Below, piece by piece: positions 35,917 through 45,598 of a DNA stretch of 64,000 bases. Made by a program: the position numbers and the translations under genes. The notes under the pieces were generated by a model, which was not told the origin of the DNA, ran no database searches, and worked only from the letters and a program-made list of their open reading frames with translations. How positions within the stretch are numbered: position 1 is the stretch's first letter; the number at the start of each line of letters is the position of its first letter. The stretch is from Peteryoungia algae (lineage in GTDB: Bacteria; Pseudomonadota; Alphaproteobacteria; Rhizobiales; Rhizobiaceae): NCBI RefSeq assembly GCF_030369675.1, contig NZ_CP128477.1, forward strand, positions 2,108,001-2,172,000. The letters run 5' to 3'.

Positions 35917-38097
35917 TTAGTCGACGCCGCGAGCAATCACCACGGGGGTGACGTATCGTCTTTGATAGGCAAAGAGCGAACCGCCGACCAACAACCCGAT
36001 CAGATCCGAGATCAGACCGCCGCTGATCATGCTGAGGGCGGCGACTAGCAGCACCAGACGAAGCGGCACCCCAAGCCGACCGAAGAACCAGCCCTGAACC
36101 GCGGACGCGAGCATGTAGATCCCAAGGCTTGCCGTCAGGAACACGTGCAAGATCTCGAGCCAGGTTCCCTGCATCAGCATGGCCTGGGAATAGAAGAACA
36201 TGAACGGCACCACGAAGGCGGCAAGACCGATCTTGAAGCTTTCCACGGACGTCTTCATCGGATCGGACCCCGAAAGGGCTGCCCCTGCATAGGCGGCGAG
36301 CGCCACCGGCGGCGTGATCGCGGACATGACGGCGAAGTAGAACACGAAGAAGTGCGCCGTCAGAACCGGAATGCCGAGATTGACGAGACCCGGTGCAACC
36401 ACGGCTGCCGCGACCGCATAGGCGGCGGTCGTCGGCATGCCCATGCCAAGCACGATGGAAATGCACATCGCGAAGAACAGCGCCAGCAACTGGTTCTGTT
36501 CCGCAATCCCCAGCAGAAGGCTGGAGAAGCGCGCCCCGACGCCGGTCAACGCAATGACGCCGACGATGATGCCCGCGCAGGCGCAGACTGCCACCAGCTG
36601 TATCGACATGCGTGCGGCGATGTCGAATGCCTTCGCCAGCAGCCGCGGCCCCATGCGATGCGGCGTCAACCAGCTGACCGCGGCGGCCGCCATCATCGAC
36701 ACCGTGCCGGCGCGGATGACAGAGTACCCCGCAAACAGGGTGTAGATCAGCATGATGATCGGGATGAACAGGTAGACCTGCTTCAGGAGTTCCTTGAAGA
36801 CCGGCAATTCTTCCTTCGGAAGACCCTTCATGCCGAGTTTCGTGGCCTGCAGATCGACCATGAAGTAGACGGAGGCAAAGTAGAGGACCGACGGAATGAT
36901 CGCCGCAATCACGATGTCCGTATAGGGAATGCCCGTGACTTCCGCCATGATGAAGGCCCCTGCCCCCATGATCGGAGGCATGATCTGGCCGCCGGACGAC
37001 GCTGCAGCTTCGATAGCTGCCGATGTCTTGGCCGGATAGCCGACTTTCTTCATCAGCGGGATCGTCAGCGAACCGGTCGAGACCACGTTGCCGGCAGACG
37101 TTCCATTGATCATGCCCATCAGACCGGAGGCGAGAACGGCCACCTTGGCCGGACCACCACGCGCACGCCCAGCCGCGGCAAAGGCGAAGTTCACGAAGTA
37201 GTCGCCCACTTTCGACGCCTGCAGGAAGGCCGCGAAGGTGATGAAGAGAATGATGTAGGTCGACGACACCGCCACGGGATCACTGAGGATTCCCTGATCG
37301 GTGAAGATATAGGTGAAGAAGCGCCGCGGGTCGTATCCGCGATGCGCCAGGAAGCCGGGCAGATAGGGGCCGGCGAAGGAATAGAGAATGAAAATCGAGG
37401 CGATCACGACAAGGGCGAGACCCGCAACGCGACGCGTCACTTCGAGAATGAGGATGACGCCGACGAGGGCGGCATAAAAGTCCGCCGGCTGCGCCATGGC
37501 CGTTCCGGCCCTCAGACGAAGCGGTCCGACGTTGAACAGGATGTAACCGAGGACGGCGATCGAGGCGAGACCGAGCGCATAATCTGCCCAGTCGACACGC
37601 GTACGGTCACGACTGGGGAAGAACCACACGGCCGCGAGGGCTGCCACCGTGCCGGCCAGAAGCGGCAGACCGAAGCTCGAGAAGACGAAGACGGGTGGCC
37701 GGGCATTGCCCGTCATCCAGTAGGCGCCCCAGGCATAGGCAATCATGGCGAAGCCATAACCGATGCCACCGATGCCCGCCAGCAAGAGAAGCCATGCGAT
37801 CGGGTTGCGTCGCGCCTGCCCAGGTGCGGTGGTCGGCAATTGCACGGCAGAATAGATCAGGAAGCCGAGAAGCAGTCCGCCGCAAACGTGGATCAGGCGA
37901 TAGGTCCAGGTTTCGAGCGGATAGAGGTTCATCACCCCGATGTGGAAAGCGGTATAGGCGATGCAGAGAACTATGATGGCCTTGTTGAGCCAGCCTGCAT
38001 GGAGCCGCTGGTTGCTCGCAACCGGCTCCTCATCGACATTGTGAGCCAGGATGGGCCCAGCGGCTTGCTGCGCTGAGATATTGTCAGCTTGTGTCAT
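35917..38097 (-). CDS. TRAP transporter fused 4TM/12TM permease (DctQM fusion)
   Basis: 726 residues from ATG 38097; a further in-frame reading begins upstream. The N-terminal 200 residues carry the small-subunit helices and the rest the large-subunit helices (17 or more transmembrane segments). Hallmarks of the fused TAXI-type permease are NGTSAGNVVSTGSLTIPLMKKVGY and AASSGGQIMPPIMGAGAFIMAE. It imports an organic acid or amino acid by sodium/proton symport with its binding protein, encoded 97 bases upstream. The intercistronic hairpin between them probably sets the ratio. Confidence 0.94.
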   Translation of the reverse strand: MTQADNISAQQAAGPILAHNVDEEPVASNQRLHAGWLNKAIIVLCIAYTAFHIGVMNLYPLETWTYRLIHVCGGLLLGFLIYSAVQLPTTAPGQARRNPIAWLLLLAGIGGIGYGFAMIAYAWGAYWMTGNARPPVFVFSSFGLPLLAGTVAALAAVWFFPSRDRTRVDWADYALGLASIAVLGYILFNVGPLRLRAGTAMAQPADFYAALVGVILILEVTRRVAGLALVVIASIFILYSFAGPYLPGFLAHRGYDPRRFFTYIFTDQGILSDPVAVSSTYIILFITFAAFLQASKVGDYFVNFAFAAAGRARGGPAKVAVLASGLMGMINGTSAGNVVSTGSLTIPLMKKVGYPAKTSAAIEAAASSGGQIMPPIMGAGAFIMAEVTGIPYTDIVIAAIIPSVLYFASVYFMVDLQATKLGMKGLPKEELPVFKELLKQVYLFIPIIMLIYTLFAGYSVIRAGTVSMMAAAAVSWLTPHRMGPRLLAKAFDIAARMSIQLVAVCACAGIIVGVIALTGVGARFSSLLLGIAEQNQLLALFFAMCISIVLGMGMPTTAAYAVAAAVVAPGLVNLGIPVLTAHFFVFYFAVMSAITPPVALAAYAGAALSGSDPMKTSVESFKIGLAAFVVPFMFFYSQAMLMQGTWLEILHVFLTASLGIYMLASAVQGWFFGRLGVPLRLVLLVAALSMISGGLISDLIGLLVGGSLFAYQRRYVTPVVIARGVD

Positions 38098-38136
38098 GAT
38101 TGTGTGTCCCGATAAGGAAGCCGGATCTAGCACGAA

Positions 38137-38164
38137 GGAGGCGGCAGCCGATGCCGCCGCCTCC
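38137..38164 (-). promoter_or_regulatory. Intercistronic hairpin between TAXI binding protein and TRAP permease
   Basis: GGAGGCGGC pairs with GCCGCCTCC around a 10-base loop in the 97-base gap. There is no U-tract. Such stems after a binding-protein gene usually stabilise the upstream mRNA so that more binding protein than permease is made. Confidence 0.6.
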
Positions 38165-38194
38165 TGCCTGCGCATCAAGGCGCAGGTATGGGCG

Positions 38195-39172
38195 TTACTG
38201 GCCCTTCAGAGCATCGGGAATGGTGATGCCTTTTTCCTCGAAATAACGCACGGAGCCGGGGTGGAACGGCAGGAACGAGTTCTTCTCGATGTTCGCCGGG
38301 ATGGTTTCCGCAGCCGTGGCATGGATCTGCATCATGCGATCATTGCTTTCCATGACCAGCTTGGTGATCTCATAGGCCAGCGATTCCGGCATTTCGGCAT
38401 TAGCAACAGCGAAGTTCCAGAGGCTGACAGTGCTCTGCGGATCAGGGAAGCCCTCATACAGGCCGCCGGGCACTTCGAAGGCTGCCAGTTCCGGCATGGC
38501 TTCGAGGATCTTCGTCTGCTCGTCAGCATTGAAGCCGAAGATGTTGACATCGTTTTCAGCCGCGATCTGCGCGAAGGCAGAAATCGGAACGCCGGCAGCG
38601 AAGGCGAAGGCATCGATCAGACCATCCTTGACCTGGCTCGTCGCGTCGTTTGCACCCGAGAACGAAATCTCAGGCTTCACGCCGACGCTTTCGAAATAGC
38701 GCGGCCAGTAGGTCGCGGCCGTGCCACCGGCCGGACCGACGGAGACGCGCTTGCCATCGAGATCTGCAACGGAGGTGATGCCCGACGACTTCAGTGCAAC
38801 GACCTGAAACGGGGTCTGGTACATCGGGAAAAGGGCGCGCAGGCTCTTGTGCTCGACGCCAGGCGCAAGCTCGCTATTGCCGGTCCAGGCCTCGTATGCC
38901 GGGCCCATGGTCACCAGGCCCATGAGGTGGTCACCGGTTTCGATCAGCGTGGCATTCTGCACCGGGCCACCGGTCACTTCAGCCGATGTGTTGACGCCGA
39001 GCTTCTCCGTAATCAGGCCGGCGAGACCCGTGCCATAGATGAAGTAGGTACCGCCCTGGCTGGCGGTGCCAATGGTCATGCTGCCCGGCCAATCGGCCTT
39101 GTCCTGAGCGGAAACGGGTGCAGCAAACGTCAGAGCCATGGCACCGGCCATAGCGATCACGAACTTTTTCAT
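38195..39172 (-). CDS. TAXI-family TRAP transporter substrate-binding protein
   Basis: 325 residues with a signal peptide (KKFVIAMAGAMALTFAAPVSAQ). TAXI features: SMTIGTASQGGTYFIYGTGLAGLI at the start of the mature protein and LDGKRVSVGPAGGTAATYWPRYF. TAXI proteins bind dicarboxylates, glutamate or 2-oxo acids for the fused TRAP permease. A 226-base gap upstream, holding an 18-bp inverted repeat, separates it from the DctBD-like two-component genes. Confidence 0.93.
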   Translation of the reverse strand: MKKFVIAMAGAMALTFAAPVSAQDKADWPGSMTIGTASQGGTYFIYGTGLAGLITEKLGVNTSAEVTGGPVQNATLIETGDHLMGLVTMGPAYEAWTGNSELAPGVEHKSLRALFPMYQTPFQVVALKSSGITSVADLDGKRVSVGPAGGTAATYWPRYFESVGVKPEISFSGANDATSQVKDGLIDAFAFAAGVPISAFAQIAAENDVNIFGFNADEQTKILEAMPELAAFEVPGGLYEGFPDPQSTVSLWNFAVANAEMPESLAYEITKLVMESNDRMMQIHATAAETIPANIEKNSFLPFHPGSVRYFEEKGITIPDALKGQ

Positions 39173-39346
39173 GAAGTCCTCCCTGTATATTGAATGCGAC
39201 TGAATTCGGCGCCTCCTCAGGGCCGAACCTGATATGAGCTAAGCCTCGGCTGGGTCGGAGAGGCAACGCGCGACCGGGCGTGTCAGCCGTCTCGCGCGAT
39301 TTTCACGCAGGTCGTGGGGGGAGATCGTAACATTTTGTCGACTCCG

Positions 39347-39364
39347 TGGGTGGAAAGTCACCCA
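39347..39364. promoter_or_regulatory. Inverted repeat upstream of the TAXI gene
   Basis: TGGGTG-N6-CACCCA is a perfect inverted repeat about 175-190 bases before the TAXI binding-protein start and just beyond the end of the sigma-54 activator gene. The distance suits an upstream activator site for that protein. I could not find a convincing -24/-12 promoter in the same gap. Confidence 0.45.
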
Positions 39365-39398
39365 TCCGACGATCAAGAGTGAGCCTGTTGATCGATCG

Positions 39399-40748
39399 CT
39401 AGTCGCGTCCATCCAGGGCCAGGCTCTTGTCCAGACCGTGCTTCTGCATCTTCTCGTAGAGCGTCTTGCGAGAGATGCCGAGCTGTTCGTAGACCGGCTT
39501 GAGCGCTCCACCATGCGCCGCGATGGCGCTGGCTATCAGCTGCTTCTCGTAAGCTGCCATCTTTTCTGCAAGACGTGTCGCAACCGCTTCGTGGTCTGCC
39601 GTACCGTCAAGTCCTGTCTCCAGGCCGAGCACCAACCGGTCAGCCGCATTGCGCAGCTCTCTGACGTTTCCGGGCCAGTCACGTTCCGCAATCTGGGCGA
39701 GGATCTCCGGTTCGACTTCGATGTCTTCGCGGCCGTATCGCGCCGAGGCTTCACGCACCAGATGCAGGAAAAGCAGCGGAATGTCGGCGCGACGCTGTGC
39801 AAGCGACGGGACATGGATTGTCACGACATTCAGCCTGTAGAAGAGATCCGCACGGAAGCGACCCGCCGCCACCTCGCTTTCTAGGTCCACCTTGCTTGTG
39901 GCAAGGAAACGCACGTCGAGCGGAACCGTCTCGTTCGACCCCAGACGCGTGATCGTGCGCTCCTGCAGGACCCGCAGGAACTTCGCCTGCAGCTCGAAGG
40001 GCATCGAGCCGATCTCGTCGAGCAGGATGGTGCCGCCGCGTCCGTGTTCGAATTTTCCGTAGCGCGCTCGGAGCGCACCGGGAAAGGCGCCAGCCTCGTG
40101 ACCGAAGAGTTCGCTCTCGATCAGGGTTTCAGGAAGCGACGCGCAATTGATCCCGAGGAAGGGGCCCTTCGAACGGGAACTGACATCGTGCAAGCCGCGC
40201 GCGACGACCTCCTTGCCGGCACCGGTCTCACCAATGATCAGCGCATCGGCCTCCGTCGCTCCGATCGCCCGGAGACGGTAGCGCAGGTCGACCATGACCG
40301 GCGTACGCCCGGGAAGCCGCGTCTCGATATCATCGCGCTTGCCCGCAACAGCTCTCAGCCGTCGGTTCTCCAAGACGAGCGAACGACGGTCGAGTGCGTG
40401 TCGAACGACGCCGGCCAGCGCCTGGCTGGCGAAAGGCTTCTCGATGAAGTCATAGGCGCCTTCGCGCATTGCCTTGACCGCCAGTTGCACCTCGCCATGC
40501 CCGGTGACAAGGATGACCGGGATCTCGTGATCGAGCTCCCGGATCCGATGCAACAACGTCATGCCGTCGAGCCCCGGCATGCGGATATCACTGACGACAA
40601 CGCCATCGAAACCGAAGCCGACCCGCGACAGGATTTCCTCGCCCGATGCGAAGGCCTTCACCTGGAGCCCGTGCAGTTCCAGAGCCTGACTGGTGGAGAA
40701 GCGCAGCTCCTCCTCGTCATCGACGAACAACACCTGTCCTGAGCTCAT
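39399..40748 (-). CDS. dctD: NtrC/DctD-family sigma-54-dependent response regulator with GAFPGA loop
   Basis: 449 residues. The receiver domain has phospho-acceptor Asp54 (VVSDIRMPGLDG). The AAA+ domain has Walker A GETGAGKE (173-180), Walker B GGTILLDEI and the arginine-finger region. The Fis-type helix-turn-helix is at the C-terminus (YEQLGISRKTLYEKMQKHGL). The sigma-54-contacting loop reads GAFPGA, not GAFTGA, with Pro223 (codon at 40080-40082). It overlaps the kinase gene by four bases and lies next to the TRAP genes, which it presumably activates. The symbol is given by family resemblance. Confidence 0.88.
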   Translation of the reverse strand: MSSGQVLFVDDEEELRFSTSQALELHGLQVKAFASGEEILSRVGFGFDGVVVSDIRMPGLDGMTLLHRIRELDHEIPVILVTGHGEVQLAVKAMREGAYDFIEKPFASQALAGVVRHALDRRSLVLENRRLRAVAGKRDDIETRLPGRTPVMVDLRYRLRAIGATEADALIIGETGAGKEVVARGLHDVSSRSKGPFLGINCASLPETLIESELFGHEAGAFPGALRARYGKFEHGRGGTILLDEIGSMPFELQAKFLRVLQERTITRLGSNETVPLDVRFLATSKVDLESEVAAGRFRADLFYRLNVVTIHVPSLAQRRADIPLLFLHLVREASARYGREDIEVEPEILAQIAERDWPGNVRELRNAADRLVLGLETGLDGTADHEAVATRLAEKMAAYEKQLIASAIAAHGGALKPVYEQLGISRKTLYEKMQKHGLDKSLALDGRD

Positions 40749-42565
40749 TCCGCCGCCTCATTCATTGCTTCCGCTTCCAGCAGCTCGATGCGGAACAGCG
40801 CCCCACCACCGTCACGCTGCCCGACCGTCAGGCTGCCGCCGAAATCCTTGATGATGTTGTAGGAGATCGACAGACCGAGGCCGAGCCCCTTGCCCACGCC
40901 CTTGGTCGTGAAGAACGGGTCGAAGATGCGCTGCATGATGGCGGGCGGAACGCCTGGTCCCCGATCCCCGATCTCGATCACCACGGAACCGCTTGCCTTG
41001 CGGGCGGAGAGCTCAATTTTGCGGTCGTCCAGCCCTTCCACGGCGTCGCAAGCATTGGTCAGAATATTGACAAGCACCTGCTGGAGACGAACGGGCCCGC
41101 CTCGGACTGACGGCAGGGCAGGCTGCAGATCGATGATGAGCGTCGCATCGGCCGTGCCAAGGCGGGCCGAGACGATCTCGAGCGTCTCCTCCACCACGTC
41201 CTCGATGGCAATGGCGCCCAGTTTCTCATTCGGCTTGCGGGCAAAGTTGCGCAGATGCCGCGAGATCGAGGCCATCCGATCGATCAGGTTGGAAATCCGG
41301 CCCAGATTGTCGCGCGCTTCCGAAATCCGGTCTCGGTCGATCAACATCGTGGCGCTGTCGGCATAGGTCTTGGCGGCAGCGAGCGGCTGGTTGAACTCGT
41401 GCGACAAAGCGGCCGACATTTGTCCGAGCCCGGCGAGCTTGCCGGCCTGAATGAGGTCCGCCTGGGTCTGCCGCAGCTGCAGGTTAACCCGCGCGAGGTC
41501 GGATGTGCGCTCCTCGACGCGGCGTTCGAGCTCAGCCTGCGCCTCGATCTGCATATGCATGCGCTCCTGCAGCCGCGCGCGGCGCTGGATGACGACGGCA
41601 AGCCCCAGAACGAAAAGGCAGAGGAAAAGAAGGATGGCGACCAGCATGGTCCGCGCCTGCGCGTGAATGTTGCCCGTGTCGAACAACACCTTCACCGTCC
41701 AGTCTGCATCCGGCATATATTGTTCGAGCACCAGATATTCCCGCGCCCCGCCCGCCTGGTCGACAGTCATCAACGTGTGCTCGCTGATCCTGCCGGCCCC
41801 GATGGGCAGTTCCCGGAGCGTCGCGTCGGAATATCGCCGGGACGCGGTCGTGCGCTCCAGCCGTTCGGGCGTGAGCGGAAGTACCGAGGCATAGAGCCAT
41901 TCCGGATTGCCGGTCATGAAGATGATCCCTTCGGGATCATGAACGAGGATCTTGTACTCGCCGCCCCGCCAGGATGTCTCGATGTCCTCGATGTCGACCT
42001 TGAAGGCGATGACACCCCGCACGGCTCCGTTTACCCTGATCGGGGAGGAGAAATAATAGCCGCGTTTCGCCGAGGTCGTGCCGAGGGCGTAGAAGCGCGC
42101 CTGCATTCCGGCCGCCGCTTCGTAGAAATAGGGCCGGTAGATGAAATTCTCGCCGACGAAGCTTGCCGCACCGTCGAAATTGCTCGCCGCGACCGTGTTA
42201 CCATCCATGGTCATCACATAGATGTCCGAGGACTCCAGCAGGGCGTTGATGTCCTTGAGATAGACATTGGCCGCCTGTCGAAGCGCCGGGTTGGAAGGGT
42301 CGAGCACAAGCTCCTTCATGTCATCATGGTCGGCGATCAGGGCCGGCAAGGTCTCATAGCGGCTCAGATGACCGGCCAGGGCCGACGTCGCGAGACGCAG
42401 CGCGCTGTTGGCCTGCAGCGAGGCTTCTTCCATGACATTGCGGGTCAAGAACCGATTGCCGACGGTCAGCAGCGCCAGACTTGCCGCAACGAGAACCAGA
42501 ACAAGCGCCATGATCATGCGTCGGGCAGCAGCCAATCGTCTTGCGGGTGGTACCGTTGCCGTCAT
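40745..42565 (-). CDS. dctB: DctB-like sensor histidine kinase
   Basis: 606 residues from ATG 42565; a TTG one codon earlier lies nine bases after GGAGG and may be the true start. Transmembrane helices at about 11-33 and 301-323 enclose a periplasmic double-Cache sensor of about 265 residues (ETLPALIADHDD, YVMTMDGNTVAASNF, YFSSPIRVNGAVRGVIAFKV). A cytoplasmic coiled coil leads to the H-box ALSHEFNQPLAAAKTYAD (His near residue 390), then the ATPase motifs GDRGPGVP and KGLGLGLSISY. Cache kinases of this type sense C4-dicarboxylates or related acids; with the TRAP genes adjacent, the transported acid is the probable signal. Confidence 0.9.
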   Translation of the reverse strand: MTATVPPARRLAAARRMIMALVLVLVAASLALLTVGNRFLTRNVMEEASLQANSALRLATSALAGHLSRYETLPALIADHDDMKELVLDPSNPALRQAANVYLKDINALLESSDIYVMTMDGNTVAASNFDGAASFVGENFIYRPYFYEAAAGMQARFYALGTTSAKRGYYFSSPIRVNGAVRGVIAFKVDIEDIETSWRGGEYKILVHDPEGIIFMTGNPEWLYASVLPLTPERLERTTASRRYSDATLRELPIGAGRISEHTLMTVDQAGGAREYLVLEQYMPDADWTVKVLFDTGNIHAQARTMLVAILLFLCLFVLGLAVVIQRRARLQERMHMQIEAQAELERRVEERTSDLARVNLQLRQTQADLIQAGKLAGLGQMSAALSHEFNQPLAAAKTYADSATMLIDRDRISEARDNLGRISNLIDRMASISRHLRNFARKPNEKLGAIAIEDVVEETLEIVSARLGTADATLIIDLQPALPSVRGGPVRLQQVLVNILTNACDAVEGLDDRKIELSARKASGSVVIEIGDRGPGVPPAIMQRIFDPFFTTKGVGKGLGLGLSISYNIIKDFGGSLTVGQRDGGGALFRIELLEAEAMNEAAE

Positions 42566-42649
42566 CAAATGCACTGTCCTCCTGGCGTGAGGATAACCGC
42601 CTGTCCGCCGCATTCCAAGCGGGCTTGAAAACGCGGCCTCCTGGCCGCG

Positions 42650-42681
42650 AAAAAGCCGCCGGCTTTCAAGGTCCGGCGGCT
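42650..42681 (-). terminator. Intrinsic terminator after the chemoreceptor gene
   Basis: On the minus strand AGCCGCCGG pairs with CCGGCGGCT through a 10-base loop and is followed by TTTTT. A second hairpin (CGCGGCC-TCCT-GGCCGCG, 42632-42649) followed by TTTTC lies just beyond. Together they make a tandem terminator for the receptor transcript. Confidence 0.85.
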
Positions 42682-42707
42682 CTGGATTCTTGCGGCACCT
42701 GAACCAG

Positions 42708-45248
42708 TCACGCCGCGTGGCGTTGCGACTGCGTCGCCGGACGGCCGGCCTCCGGCGCGAGCTTGAACTGATCGATCAGTTGCATGAGTGCATCGGCCTC
42801 GTCAGCCAGTTGCCGGGTCGCCGCATTGGTCTCCTCGACCATCGCCGCGTTGCGCTGGGTCATCTGATCCATCTCGTTGACCGAGGAATTCACCTCCGCC
42901 AGCGCATTCGACTGGTCGCGGCTTGCCATGGCGATGACCGAGACGCGGTCTGCAACCGTGATGATGTTGGCCGAGATGTCGGCAAGCACAGATCCGGTCT
43001 GCTGCACCAGCTTGGCCCCCGAAGAGACTTCCGTGCTCGACTTGTGGATCAGGTCCTTGATCTGCTGGGCGGCACCCGCCGAGCGTTGGGCGAGTTCGCG
43101 GACTTCCTGTGCCACGACCGCAAAGCCCTTGCCCGCCTCGCCCGCACGCGCCGCCTCGATGCCGGCGTTGAGCGCAAGCAGGTTGGTCTGGAAGGCGATC
43201 TCGTCGATGACGTCAATGATCTGGACGATCTGCCCCGAAGCGTCCTCGATCCTGCCCATCGCGTCGATGGCGCTGGCCACGACGGTGGACGAGGTGTCCG
43301 CTCGGCCCTTCGTGTCGGCGACGATGGTGTTTGCTTCTTCGGCCCGTTCGGCAGACGATTTCACCGTGACTGTGATCTCTTCGACGGCAGCCGCTGTCTC
43401 TTCCAGTGAGGCGGCCTGCTGTTCGGTGCGCTTGGCCAGTTGGTCGGCCGCAGTGCTCATCTCGGCAGCGTTGCGCTGGATCATGTAGGTGTTCGAGCGG
43501 ATCTGCCTCATCGTATCCTGCAGATGCTCGAGAGACTGATTGAAGTCGTTGCGCAACTGCTCGAGACGGCCGTGGAACGGCGTATCGATGGTTTCCGAGA
43601 TATCGCCTTTGGCGAGCCGACCGAGGCCGGTGGCAAGCGCATTGACCGCAAAGTCGATCTGATGGTCGATCTCCTGCTTTTCGAGATCGTTGCGGCGGCG
43701 TTCTTCCTCGGCCTGAACCCGCTCGGCTTCGCTGCGGCTCTCGATTTCGATCTTCGACAGGGCATTCTGCTTGAACACGCCAAGCGCACGGGCCATCTCG
43801 CCGATCTCGTCGACGCGGGCCTCACCATTGATCTTGGTGTCGAGCACGCCTTCGGCCAGCCGGCGCATGGCACCGGTGATCTGCCCGATCGGGCCCTTGA
43901 AGGTAAGCACCAGACCGATGCCGGCAAAGATCGAGATCAGGATGCCGAGCCCCGTCGCTCCGAGGGAGATCGAATTGGCCTCCTGCCGCTCCTGGCCGGC
44001 CGAGACCTTCTGCATCTCGGCAAAGGCGGTGAGTTGCTTCCAGATGACGTTGAGTTCGGAAGCAGCCTGCTCGAAGCTCGACTTGCGCTCCTGACTGACC
44101 TTCACGAGTTCTGCACTCGCGCCGAGCATTGTGTCGACAGCCGGGCCGAGATCCTTCTTCACCTGCATCAGGATCGGCTGATCGGCGGCGGTCTTGTCGA
44201 GTTCTGCAAGGAACTTCTTCACAGCGTTGAACTGCTGCGCAAGCAGCATGCGGTTCTGTTCGGTGGGATCGAGAAGGAAGCGCGCCATCATGATCTGCAG
44301 CGCATAGCCTGCTGCCATGACCTGACGACCGTCTTCGATGACGGCCTGGGCCTTGGCCAGCGGCGCGTCGAGTTCCCCGAACTTGATCGTCGCATCCTTC
44401 ATCTTCTGCTGGGCGGCAAGGCCGAGATAGGCATTCAACTGGGTGAAATTGCGCAGTTTGCCGGCGAGATCCGTCATCACGGCCTCGGACTTGTCATTAG
44501 CGGCGACCGCCGCTTTCAATTCGCCGCCGATCTTGTCCAGCGTCTTGGCGGCCGATTGGTTCGCCTTTGGCAGGACAGCAGCCAGCACCTGCTGGCGGGC
44601 GATGATTTCATCCACCCGTCCCGCTATGACCGCAAATTTCTCGTCCGGTGTCTTGGCCTTGGTAAAGGCGGAATTGGTTTCGGTCAGGAAAGTGCCAGTG
44701 CTGCGGATGCTTTCGGCGTCGCGCAGCATGGTCTTGGCGGACGCATCATCGGCCTGCACCGCACGCTCCATGGTCGCCATGGCAGCGTTCACGCGACCCT
44801 GGGCGATGATGACCTGCTTGCTTCCTTGCTGCAGCGTATCGACAAGGCCCGTCTCGCTGGCATGCAGCGTCCAGAGATCGTCGATATGCATGAAGACCTT
44901 GTCGATGAGCTTGCCGGCCTCTTCCAGTTCGGCTCGACCATCGGCATCCGGAGCAAGCTGGGCAAGGGTTGCATCGAGGTCACGCCGCTGCTGTTCGAGC
45001 CGCCCTGTCAGATCGGCCTTCGCCTCGTCCGTCGTATTGGCGAGGAAGGTGGACATCGAGGCCGAGACATCGCGGAAACCGCTCAGGGACTGAAGCACGC
45101 TGTTGGAAATCTCGATCCGCCCCTGCAGCAGGCCCGATGCATAGAGCCCTGTAAAGCCGACGGCGGAAATGCTGATGACAAACGGCAGGATGAAAATCAG
45201 GACCTTTGTCTGAATGTTAAAGCGCGACAATACACGATCGATGAACAC
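42708..45248 (-). CDS. Methyl-accepting chemotaxis protein with large periplasmic domain
   Basis: 846 residues from a GTG at 45248, which follows GGAGGAG by eight bases; earlier in-frame starts lack a ribosome site. Transmembrane helices at about 14-36 and 425-447 flank a helical periplasmic domain of nearly 390 residues, larger than common four-helix sensors. HAMP follows, then a signalling domain with the hairpin tip [21 protein letters not shown] and [13 protein letters not shown]. No CheR-binding pentapeptide is at the end; the C-terminus is QRHAA. Divergent from an orphan binding protein, which could present ligand to it. Ligand unknown. Confidence 0.92.
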   Translation of the reverse strand: MFIDRVLSRFNIQTKVLIFILPFVISISAVGFTGLYASGLLQGRIEISNSVLQSLSGFRDVSASMSTFLANTTDEAKADLTGRLEQQRRDLDATLAQLAPDADGRAELEEAGKLIDKVFMHIDDLWTLHASETGLVDTLQQGSKQVIIAQGRVNAAMATMERAVQADDASAKTMLRDAESIRSTGTFLTETNSAFTKAKTPDEKFAVIAGRVDEIIARQQVLAAVLPKANQSAAKTLDKIGGELKAAVAANDKSEAVMTDLAGKLRNFTQLNAYLGLAAQQKMKDATIKFGELDAPLAKAQAVIEDGRQVMAAGYALQIMMARFLLDPTEQNRMLLAQQFNAVKKFLAELDKTAADQPILMQVKKDLGPAVDTMLGASAELVKVSQERKSSFEQAASELNVIWKQLTAFAEMQKVSAGQERQEANSISLGATGLGILISIFAGIGLVLTFKGPIGQITGAMRRLAEGVLDTKINGEARVDEIGEMARALGVFKQNALSKIEIESRSEAERVQAEEERRRNDLEKQEIDHQIDFAVNALATGLGRLAKGDISETIDTPFHGRLEQLRNDFNQSLEHLQDTMRQIRSNTYMIQRNAAEMSTAADQLAKRTEQQAASLEETAAAVEEITVTVKSSAERAEEANTIVADTKGRADTSSTVVASAIDAMGRIEDASGQIVQIIDVIDEIAFQTNLLALNAGIEAARAGEAGKGFAVVAQEVRELAQRSAGAAQQIKDLIHKSSTEVSSGAKLVQQTGSVLADISANIITVADRVSVIAMASRDQSNALAEVNSSVNEMDQMTQRNAAMVEETNAATRQLADEADALMQLIDQFKLAPEAGRPATQSQRHAA

Positions 45249-45598
45249 GAAATGTCTCCTCCAACGCCGACGGTCCGCAAATGGCGGAGCCGAAGCGCCC
45301 ACGTCTAAATCCTGCTGATCATGGGCAAGGAAGACTAATAGGCGCTTAATGGCGGGCCTCACTGACCCATCCCCCGAGGCAAGGATGAGGGGTAGTACCG
45401 GCGGCAAAGCCGATCACCCACCACTGCGCCAGGCGACTTCCGTGTTCCCCAACTGGATCAACGTTTTCCTAGGACCTCTCCCCTATATTTGTCTCGGCCC
45501 GGACGACTTTCCTCATCGCTGGAACTCCCCGTCGGAAGCAACAGGGAAGAAGTGCATTGCAGGCAAGCCGTCATCGTTCCAATTCGGGAGGACGCAGA
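45249..45598. other. Gene-free divergent promoter region, chemoreceptor / binding protein
   Basis: 350 bases between the receptor GTG and the binding-protein ATG. The only clear elements are the two ribosome sites (GGAGGAG on the minus strand, GGGAGGACG at about 45586 on the plus strand) and a GGATGAGGGGTAGTACCGGCG patch with weak dyad symmetry near 45380. I see no credible ORF, tRNA or obvious sigma-70 consensus. Confidence 0.5.

Noticed and set aside
38098..38178. Longer start of the TRAP permease at 38178.
   Set aside because: The added N-terminus is alanine-rich and runs through the intercistronic hairpin. ATG 38097 is more natural for the family, although its ribosome site is weak.
39173..39340. 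Sigma-54 promoter before the TAXI gene.
   Set aside because: The best GG...GC pair on the minus strand (CCGGTCGCGCGTTGC, near 39262-39277) has nine intervening bases, not ten, and the other pair is far from consensus. It stays unproven.
45249..45598. EcfG-type (GGAAC-N16-CGTT) promoter in the chemoreceptor/binding-protein gap.
   Set aside because: A GGAAC occurs near 45523 but no CGTT at 16-17 bases follows.
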